Shown piece after piece: positions 58,215 through 64,000 of a stretch of 64,000 bases of DNA. The stretch lies in the NCBI RefSeq assembly GCF_019209835.1, contig NZ_JAHUTS010000008.1, positions 1 through 64,000 of the forward strand, written 5' to 3'. Both the position numbers and the translations under genes were made by a program. The notes below the pieces were generated by a model. It did not search any database and was not told the origin of the DNA. It was given only the letters and a program-made list of their open reading frames with translations. Source of the stretch: Enterovibrio paralichthyis. Its GTDB lineage: Bacteria > Pseudomonadota > Gammaproteobacteria > Enterobacterales > Vibrionaceae. Each line of letters begins with the position of its first letter. Position 1 is the first letter of the stretch.

Positions 58215-59315
58215 ATGGAAATGACTTTCAAACGTTCTCTACTGGGTCTGGCTGTTGCAGCAGCTGCAATGTCTGGCTCAGCAAACGCGGCAATTGATCT
58301 GCATGGCGAAGCTGTACAAATGTACGGTCAAGCTGCCGGCGCAGTGTTTATTCAAGCTCAAGATCAAGCAAACGACACTGCTTTTGCTGAAATCGAATCT
58401 CGTATCGGTTTTAAAGGTCGCGTAGCTTTTGATGCAATCAGCCCTGATTTTATCTGGCAAATTGAAAGTGGTAACACCAACAACGTGCCTTGGGCGGATG
58501 GTAAGTTTGGTCAGCGCGATACATTCCTTGGCTTTGATTTCGATGGCGTAGGTTCGTTCAAGTTTGGTCGTCAGCTAGTTGCAGCTTACAACTACGTTGA
58601 CTGGCCGCACTCAAACCCAGGTCTGGGTAACGTATTCGATGCTAACAATGACCTTGGCGTGACTTTCGAAGACCGTGCAAATAACGTGTTCCGTTTTGAT
58701 TCTGCGAATTTCGGTGGTTTCAATTTCCAAGCAACCCTGAGCGGTATGGGCTCAGACACCGATGCAATGGTAGCGAGCATCGCGGCATCTTATTCAACGG
58801 ATATGTTTAGCGTGCATGCAGGTTACTACGACCAAGGTCGTTACAAAACCGATGTCGCTGCTACAGATCCTTCATGGGTTTTTGACAAAGACAACGCTGG
58901 TTGTGATAAAGGCAATGAAGACGCATGTTGGGAAACTAAACCTGGCACACCAAAAGGCACGAAAGACGCAGGCGACAACTCTTACTCTATCGTCGGTGGT
59001 AGCATGTTCCTGGGTGATGTAACCCTGACTGCAGCATGGAAACACATGGAAAACGGCCTGACCAACATTGACCAAGATGCATACTCTGCGACTGCGCAAT
59101 ACGTGATCGACGGTGCATGGGTTCTGAAAGCGGGCTACGCAGCGACAACTGACACTGAAGGTGAAGACGATGGTGACCGTGCGATCACTGGCCGTCTGGG
59201 TTACCTGCTGCCAAGCGCTTACCTGTACCTGGACGTGCGTAACTACGACATGAACGGTGCTGATGAGTCTAAAGACGGTACCAACATCCTGCTGGGTACT
59301 GAGTACTACTTCTAA
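58215..59315 (+). CDS. Outer membrane porin 2 (paralogue of porin 1)
   Basis: 366 residues, same layout as porin 1: signal peptide to SANA (residue 25), RIGFKGRVAFDAISPDFIWQ (by position 59-78), many shared strands, terminal YYF. Inserted segment about 223-250 with two cysteines (AGCDKGNEDACWE), possibly an external disulfide loop that porin 1 replaces with EDLKDFVKKDGEA. Arose by duplication around gltX. Confidence 0.93.
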   Translation: MEMTFKRSLLGLAVAAAAMSGSANAAIDLHGEAVQMYGQAAGAVFIQAQDQANDTAFAEIESRIGFKGRVAFDAISPDFIWQIESGNTNNVPWADGKFGQRDTFLGFDFDGVGSFKFGRQLVAAYNYVDWPHSNPGLGNVFDANNDLGVTFEDRANNVFRFDSANFGGFNFQATLSGMGSDTDAMVASIAASYSTDMFSVHAGYYDQGRYKTDVAATDPSWVFDKDNAGCDKGNEDACWETKPGTPKGTKDAGDNSYSIVGGSMFLGDVTLTAAWKHMENGLTNIDQDAYSATAQYVIDGAWVLKAGYAATTDTEGEDDGDRAITGRLGYLLPSAYLYLDVRNYDMNGADESKDGTNILLGTEYYF

Positions 59316-59340
59316 ATCGTTAGAAATAGACTTACCTTTG

Positions 59341-59370
59341 AACGGGCCCTTGTGGCCCGTTTTCTTTTTT
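59341..59370 (+). terminator. Terminator after porin 2
   Basis: AACGGGCC / GGCCCGTT stem, 5-base loop, T-rich tail (TTTCTTTTTT). Confidence 0.92.
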
Positions 59371-59481
59371 ACAAAAACAAGCAAACAATTAAGCGGAGCG
59401 AAAAAAAACAGAGAGGGAATGTCCGTAGGAGACTGATTGAGAGTGTGTTGATTGGGTTTTCTGGGGTAATTAAGAAAAAAA

Positions 59482-59557
<76 letters not shown>

Positions 59558-59634
59558 GACGGTGCCACTGCGATTGAGCAGCACCGGATTGATAGTATAC
59601 AGAAACATGCCTGAAGGTTAAGGCTTTGAATCGG

Positions 59635-60774
59635 TTACTGAGTGTGTTTGGTCACCAAATCACCAATTTGAACACTGGCTCCCAATTCAACAGGTGATAC
59701 ATCAATCTCTGAAGAGCTTTCATACACCCGGGTGACTTTCATCGTAATGTTGCTCTTTTTAAACTGAGTACGGTTCACACCATACTGGTCGGTAAACGAA
59801 GCGTTGTGCCAAAGTGCCAGTTCATCGCCGTATTTCACGCCGTGGATCCTTCCGGCATTAATTTGCCCCATGTCACCGTTGATGGAGATAACTTCCGGTG
59901 TTGTCGCGCGGCAAGCCAGGTTGCTCTCCAAATCCAACAAGATGTTCCGGCTGACACGTTGTGCCATTTCTCCATAAGGCGACGTCCAGAAACGAGCAGT
60001 CTTGGTATCTACCTTACTGTTTCTTTCGAATGGCCATGCGGCGATATCGCGGTAGATATTCTGATAGATCACCTCGCCGGATTTGCCATCCATCACATCG
60101 ATAGAGAGTGCAAGCTGTCGGTTAGTCTGCTCTTTTTTAAGCAGTCCCGGGTCGTCTATCGTGGCACTCATATCTGTAATTGAACCCGCCAGAAGATATT
60201 GTGCGCCGGTATCTTCCGCCACCATGGTGGCCATTTCGGGCTGGGTAGGGGAAATTTCGTACGGGGTAATCCCTTGAACGACAAAGCTCTGCGCCTGGGT
60301 TTCAAACTGGCGTTGCAGTAAAACGGTAAAGTCATCCCCAAACCGGAACACGCCACCGAGCGCCGCATGCTGAGGCGTCACGATATCGAACCGGCTCAGC
60401 ACCAAACCTTTTTTGTACTGGTTTTTGTGGCAAGCATTTGCCGTTGGGTAGATATCGACTCGCACCGTCAATTTCATGGCGGCACCTTTTTGTTCCGTGT
60501 TGATCACCTGAATCTGACGGATCTCATCACCACTGAACTGGTAGTCGTCCCTGACTTCTTTCAGGTAGGGGCGGATAGTGGCAAGGCCGGCAATATCAGC
60601 ACCGGAAAAGCGTAAAGCTTGGTAGATAGCATCTTCCAGTGCACGTTCCCTAGCCTGGTTTTTACTTTCCAAAACTGTACTAACCCCAGTGACCTCGTAC
60701 CAGGCGGCGCTTGCTGTCAGCGGTGTCAAAGCCATCGAGGCAAGCACGAGAGGGCTCAGAAAACTTTTGCGCAT
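59635..60774 (-). CDS. flgT: Flagellar protein FlgT (H-ring)
   Basis: 379 residues with signal peptide cut after ASA (about residue 23, before AWYEVTGV). FlgT forms the H-ring around the LP ring of the sodium-driven Vibrio flagellum and helps place MotX/MotY. Three-domain layout with GVKYGDELALWHNA near the C-terminus. Divergent from flgO-flgP. A sigma-54-like promoter lies about 80-95 bases upstream. Confidence 0.92.
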   Translation of the reverse strand: MRKSFLSPLVLASMALTPLTASAAWYEVTGVSTVLESKNQARERALEDAIYQALRFSGADIAGLATIRPYLKEVRDDYQFSGDEIRQIQVINTEQKGAAMKLTVRVDIYPTANACHKNQYKKGLVLSRFDIVTPQHAALGGVFRFGDDFTVLLQRQFETQAQSFVVQGITPYEISPTQPEMATMVAEDTGAQYLLAGSITDMSATIDDPGLLKKEQTNRQLALSIDVMDGKSGEVIYQNIYRDIAAWPFERNSKVDTKTARFWTSPYGEMAQRVSRNILLDLESNLACRATTPEVISINGDMGQINAGRIHGVKYGDELALWHNASFTDQYGVNRTQFKKSNITMKVTRVYESSSEIDVSPVELGASVQIGDLVTKHTQ

Positions 60775-60855
60775 AACCTTATTTCCAATAGTGGGTATAA
60801 AAATTGCTAGACCAGATTAAATCGCGGCAAAAGCGGCAATGTGGTTAGCAAGCGT

Positions 60856-60871
60856 TGCGAGAATATAGCCA
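60856..60871 (-). promoter_or_regulatory. Candidate sigma-54 promoter for flgT
   Basis: On the minus strand TGGCTATATTCTCGCA, with GG and GC separated by exactly ten bases as required; consensus TGGCAC-N5-TTGCA. Two to three mismatches. Confidence 0.45.
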
Positions 60872-60979
60872 CAACAATGCAAATAGTGTTCCCAAAAAGT
60901 AGGGGCGAAAAATGGACCAAGAGGTCGCCAGAATTGGCAGCGCTGAACCGTCCGTTAACGTGTCCGGAGCCAGACGACA

Positions 60980-61615
60980 ATGAAAAACTGGATAGTGATA
61001 TTACTGAGTCTAGCAACCGTTTCTTGTGCTTATAACCCGATCTATAACGGCAAGGAGCCGTATGCGGGGAGCGAGTTCCTGTTGCAGCAAACCCCAAAGC
61101 ACACTTTGGACTATTTTCTGGATGGTATGGCCAGCGAGTTGTTGGAAACCAACAATTATCTGACGGCCAGAACCCCCATGGCGGTTGTTTCATTTGTTGA
61201 TGTTGAGGAGATGGATGAAACCAACTGGCTTGGCAATTCAGTGACCGAAGGGATGATTTACCAGATGCAGCGCCGCGGATTCACTGTGATTGATTTTAAA
61301 AACACAGGCACCATCCGTGTGACAAAAGAAGGGGATTTCTCCCTGAGTCGCGACTGGAAAGAGCTTCATCCAGAACAACAGATTGATTACGTGTTGACAG
61401 GCACCATGCTACGTCAGGGCGGCGGTGTATTGGTTAACGCCAGAATTGTCGGTATGCGTTCACGGGTGGTGGTCGCTTCGGCACAGGGCTTCTTGCCTGC
61501 AGATCGCATTGGGCGCGATATTGATACGCTCAGAAAAGTACGTATAGAAGACGGTGTGATCATTCGCGGCGACAAGCGTAAACACACCTCAGATACCATC
61601 ATGCTGAAACCTTAA
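60980..61615 (+). CDS. flgO: Flagellar lipoprotein FlgO
   Basis: 211 residues; lipobox VSC with Cys16. DYFLDGMASELLETNNYL and DYVLTGTMLRQGGGVLVNARIV match FlgO of Vibrio, an outer-membrane lipoprotein needed for flagellar stability. Next gene flgP starts 13 bp later. Confidence 0.92.
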   Translation: MKNWIVILLSLATVSCAYNPIYNGKEPYAGSEFLLQQTPKHTLDYFLDGMASELLETNNYLTARTPMAVVSFVDVEEMDETNWLGNSVTEGMIYQMQRRGFTVIDFKNTGTIRVTKEGDFSLSRDWKELHPEQQIDYVLTGTMLRQGGGVLVNARIVGMRSRVVVASAQGFLPADRIGRDIDTLRKVRIEDGVIIRGDKRKHTSDTIMLKP

Positions 61616-61628
61616 TATGGACATCACG

Positions 61629-62057
61629 ATGAAAAAATGGCTTTCAATGGCAGCAATTTTGTTGCTCACCGCGTGCCAGCCAATTACCCAGATCCGCTCT
61701 GAAGACATGGTGACGGCAGTTGGTACAGCATCCATCAGTTCGCAACGTGGCGAAACGTTGGAAGAAAAGCAGTTCCGTGCCATGCGCGCCTCCAAACTGG
61801 AAGCGTACAAAGAACTGTCTGAGCAAATTTACGGGATCCGGGTCAGCGGCTTAACCCAAGTGGATGATCAGCAACTGGGGCAGGATCGCACCCACGGAGC
61901 AGTAGACGGCATCATCCGGGCGGCAGAGGTTGTCGCCAGCTATAAAGTCGGCGACAGCTACGTAACTGAGTTGCAGCTTAACCTTCGAAAAATGAAAGAA
62001 ATGGCCCAATACGGTGAGTCTCACCACGTTCCAAGAAACGACGCCATTATTTTCTAA
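61629..62057 (+). CDS. flgP: Flagellar lipoprotein FlgP
   Basis: 142 residues; lipobox LTAC with Cys16. ARGxA-like LxA core: AVGTASISSQRG and RAMRASKLEAYKELSEQIYG. FlgP forms the outer-membrane basal disk in Vibrio/Campylobacter relatives. The ATG at 61629 is used; an ATG four codons upstream is possible. Confidence 0.92.
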   Translation: MKKWLSMAAILLLTACQPITQIRSEDMVTAVGTASISSQRGETLEEKQFRAMRASKLEAYKELSEQIYGIRVSGLTQVDDQQLGQDRTHGAVDGIIRAAEVVASYKVGDSYVTELQLNLRKMKEMAQYGESHHVPRNDAIIF

Positions 62058-62069
62058 TCCCCAAATAAC

Positions 62070-62093
62070 AAAACGCAGCCAGGCTGCGTTTTG
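62070..62093. terminator. Bidirectional terminator between flgP and flgN
   Basis: AAAACGCAGCC / GGCTGCGTTTT hairpin between convergent genes. Confidence 0.85.
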
Positions 62094-62124
62094 TTTGAAT
62101 TCTTTTGTGTTAACCAGAAACAAG

Positions 62125-62556
62125 TCAGGCTTTGACGTTGGTACCCAGTGTGCGGCTTCCTGAGGCCTGACCTTCACTGTCATAGGTCATTTCACTTTTT
62201 CCTGTCGCTTCCTGGAACAGGTTGCGAAGCTTGTGCATGCTCAAATGGGCACGCTGCAATACCACGCCGTTGGCTTCATTAAGCTGCTGGCATTTCTCTA
62301 ATTCGGTTTTTATTGCCTGTATGGCTGCTTTTGTATCGTCAGAAGGGGCTTGGATTTCAGGACAGCGGGCGAGTTTGGCGTCTCGCAACTGAATGGCTTG
62401 GATTAGGTTAAGCTTTTGCTTAGCGCATGCTTCGATGGCAGAAGCCTTTCGTGACGCGATAGCGTCCGTTTCGCTTTCCAAAAGCGAAAACAGCGCTGCG
62501 ATTTCATCGGCCTGTTGCTGTAAAAGTGCGTCAAATGACAAAGGTTGGTCAGTCAT
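62125..62556 (-). CDS. flgN: Flagellar export chaperone FlgN
   Basis: 143 residues, almost all helical with coiled-coil character (QQQADEIAALFSLLESETDAI, by position 14-34). FlgN keeps hook-junction proteins FlgK/FlgL export-ready. 9 bp after flgM. Identified by the flgA-flgM-flgN order and shape. Confidence 0.9.
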   Translation of the reverse strand: MTDQPLSFDALLQQQADEIAALFSLLESETDAIASRKASAIEACAKQKLNLIQAIQLRDAKLARCPEIQAPSDDTKAAIQAIKTELEKCQQLNEANGVVLQRAHLSMHKLRNLFQEATGKSEMTYDSEGQASGSRTLGTNVKA

Positions 62557-62565
62557 GGCCTTTTA

Positions 62566-62880
62566 CTATAAACCGTGCAGCTCATCTTCATGCTTGATGA
62601 TATTTGCTGCTAATCGATCAGCATCCACTTTGTAGGAGCCGTTGGCGATCGCCGCCTTGATAGCTGCAACTTTTGCGCTGTCGAAATGTGCTTCGCTCGC
62701 CATTTGCTGGTTTAGGGCACCTATCGCTTTGCTTTCATCGCTCATAGAAAATGCATCGCCGCGATGGTTGCGTACTTCACCGGCACCACTGGTTTCTGCA
62801 GAGGTCTGCTGTGTTTTGTTGTGATTGCTTCTGTTCGTGTTTAACGGCTGACCAGAACGCAAATGATCGATACTTGCCAT
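62566..62880 (-). CDS. flgM: Anti-sigma-28 factor FlgM
   Basis: 104 residues; disordered N-terminal half (NTNRSNHNKTQQ) and C-terminal helices FDSAKVAAIKAAIANGSYKVDADRLAANI, by position 67-95, the sigma-28-binding region. Holds FliA until the hook is finished. A near-perfect sigma-28 promoter lies upstream. Confidence 0.95.
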   Translation of the reverse strand: MASIDHLRSGQPLNTNRSNHNKTQQTSAETSGAGEVRNHRGDAFSMSDESKAIGALNQQMASEAHFDSAKVAAIKAAIANGSYKVDADRLAANIIKHEDELHGL

Positions 62881-62920
62881 AATTAAGCCTTATTTCTGTC
62901 CGAACCTTCTGTTGCTCACA

Positions 62921-62947
62921 GTATCGGCCACACTTCTATGAACTTTA
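62921..62947 (-). promoter_or_regulatory. Sigma-28 (FliA) promoter of flgM-flgN
   Basis: On the minus strand TAAA-N15-GCCGATAC (consensus TAAA-N15-GCCGATAA), placing transcription start about 35 bases before the flgM ATG. Confidence 0.88.
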
Positions 62948-62965
62948 GCACTGAATTGAATAATT

Positions 62966-63664
62966 TTAGAATTTTACAACCACTTGACCGACAGAAGTGA
63001 TTGTACCATCGACAATTCTGTTCGATTTGCTGTTGCGGACTTTAATTTGTTCACCGAGAGCACCGTCACTTAAAGCGGTGCCTTTTGCAATAATATTCAA
63101 GCCGTTACCAGTGGCTGTGATCACTACCTCATCATTGCGGCAGACCATACAGATGTCATTTCCGTTAATGGGCTCGCCAATCCCGACAGCACGCTTAACC
63201 CGAGCGCCAATAAGGGTGGAATTGTCGGTATAAACCTGACCCCGCTGGAAGCGGGCATCAACCAGTTGAACGATAAGATCATCGCCAGCCAGGGTAATTC
63301 CCCGATCGAGAGGGCGCTTGGCAACCACGACAGGCGTAAGCAAGCGGATCTGCACCGGTACATAAACTTGCCAGTTATCCTCTTCGCAGCTCACCATCAC
63401 TGTGACACTTTTATTCAGGGTCTGCCGGCCGGGGACGTCGACGTTCAATGGTGAGGGGCAGTCAGACAGTTGCAGGCGGCTGTCGAGATTTCCCGGTACC
63501 ACTTGAAGTTCACCGTATTCTGGGGGCGAGATAAGGCTTTCTACATGTCGCTTTGCAGCTTCTTTTACAGCTTCAAGTTGACTTGTTGGAGCAGCGGCTA
63601 TAATTGAGCTAAAGCTACAAAGAAATGTGCCGATAAAGATCCAGGCTAATCGCTGATAACACAT
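62966..63664 (-). CDS. flgA: Flagellar P-ring assembly chaperone FlgA
   Basis: 232 residues with signal peptide (about 1-24, ending AAA). SAF domain with VVVAKRPLDRGITLAGDDL and C-terminal GTALSDGALGEQIKVRNSKSNRIVDG, by position 193-218. Periplasmic chaperone for FlgI. Upstream of flgM; divergent from cheV. Confidence 0.95.
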   Translation of the reverse strand: MCYQRLAWIFIGTFLCSFSSIIAAAPTSQLEAVKEAAKRHVESLISPPEYGELQVVPGNLDSRLQLSDCPSPLNVDVPGRQTLNKSVTVMVSCEEDNWQVYVPVQIRLLTPVVVAKRPLDRGITLAGDDLIVQLVDARFQRGQVYTDNSTLIGARVKRAVGIGEPINGNDICMVCRNDEVVITATGNGLNIIAKGTALSDGALGEQIKVRNSKSNRIVDGTITSVGQVVVKF

Positions 63665-63709
63665 ATGTCACAAATCTGGTTAGTGTGGTGAATTTAGCTG
63701 CAGTCTCCC

Positions 63710-63726
63710 TACAATTCGCATGCCAA
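63710..63726 (-). promoter_or_regulatory. Candidate sigma-54 promoter of flgA
   Basis: On the minus strand TTGGCATGCGAATTGTA, consensus YTGGCACG-N4-TTGCW; GG-N10-G(T) spacing correct, one mismatch at the -12 C. Fits the FlrC/sigma-54 class of Vibrio flagellar genes. Confidence 0.65.
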
Positions 63727-63794
63727 CATAAGCATGCGGTCTAGGCGCTCGCTGCAATACGATAACAAAAACAGGGCAATATGGAGTTTATCTT

Positions 63795-64000
63795 ATGTCG
63801 GGGATTCTTGATACGGTCAATCAACGCACCCAATTGGTGGGGCAAAACCGCCTCGAGTTGTTGACCTTTCGTTTAATGCGAAACCAGCGTTACGGCATTA
63901 ACGTGTTTAAAGTAAAAGAAGTACTCCAGTGTCCAAAACTGACATCGATGCCAAATTTGCACCCACTGGTGAAAGGTGTGGCGCATATTCGAGGGCAAAC
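63795..64000 (+). CDS. cheV: Chemotaxis coupling protein CheV (5' part, cut by window end)
   Basis: About 68 residues visible, MSGILDTVNQRTQLVGQNRLE then LLTFRLMRNQRYGINVFKVKEVL, the start of the CheW-like domain of CheV. CheV carries a CheW domain and a receiver; only the first is seen. GGAG upstream of the ATG. cheV beside flgA is typical of Vibrio. Confidence 0.93.
   Translation, partial: MSGILDTVNQRTQLVGQNRLELLTFRLMRNQRYGINVFKVKEVLQCPKLTSMPNLHPLVKGVAHIRGQ

Noticed and set aside
60940..60970. TTGGCAGCGCTGAACC as a sigma-54 promoter for flgO
   Set aside because: The bases at the -12 position are CC, not GC, so the essential spacing motif is missing.

Overview
The window looks like a chromosomal segment of a marine gamma-proteobacterium of the Vibrionaceae, most like the Grimontia/Enterovibrio/Salinivibrio side of the family. 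The reasons are the gene order crr-ptsI-ptsH-cysK-cysZ-zipA...ligA-porin-gltX, the Vibrio-type flagellar block flgT/flgO-flgP/flgN-flgM-flgA/cheV, small Vibrio-type families (DUF2897, DUF2956, DUF2919, DUF2057), a chitin-active LPMO and base composition that looks close to 50% GC. The genus is an inference; no rRNA is present.

Layout. 1-168: tail of an IS4-like transposase. 169-12583: housekeeping block (DUF2069, wrbA, arsC-like, bepA | tusA-like, perM | FAD oxidoreductase | bcp | dapA-bamC | purC | DUF2897-M15 peptidase-dapE-yffB), with a PurR box before purC. 12740-17571: an ArsR-family regulator with a HlyU/BigR/SqrR-like cysteine pair, a strong inverted-repeat operator, and an RND pump plus adaptor. 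17656-21905: small conserved genes and a DyP-type peroxidase, with a MITE-like repeat at 19190-19455. A second MITE-like element with perfect 23-bp ends lies at 21976-22259.

22421-39955: a catabolic island of about 17.5 kb. The plus-strand half encodes a solo PTS EIIB, a GH2 beta-mannosidase, an Opp/Dpp-type ABC importer (SBP, two permeases, two ATPases), an M17 aminopeptidase and a glycosylasparaginase-type Ntn hydrolase. The minus-strand half encodes an RpiR regulator, a GH38 alpha-mannosidase, EIIA and EIIBC. An AraC regulator closes the island. The enzymes fit stepwise cytoplasmic breakdown of mannose-bearing Asn-linked glycopeptides (alpha-Man, beta-Man, GlcNAc-Asn bond, peptide bonds). 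That combined function is my inference and the most interesting candidate system here.

39976-53424: the general PTS operon, cysK, cysZ, zipA and ligA. The normally adjacent zipA and ligA are separated by a chitin-active LPMO, a second SecD/SecF pair and a hypothetical exported protein. 53954-59315: two paralogous porins flanking a DUF2057 gene, a tiny two-cysteine secreted protein and gltX. 59482-64000: tRNA-Arg(CCT), then flgT | flgO-flgP | flgN-flgM-flgA | cheV (cut by the window end), with recognisable sigma-28 and sigma-54 promoters.
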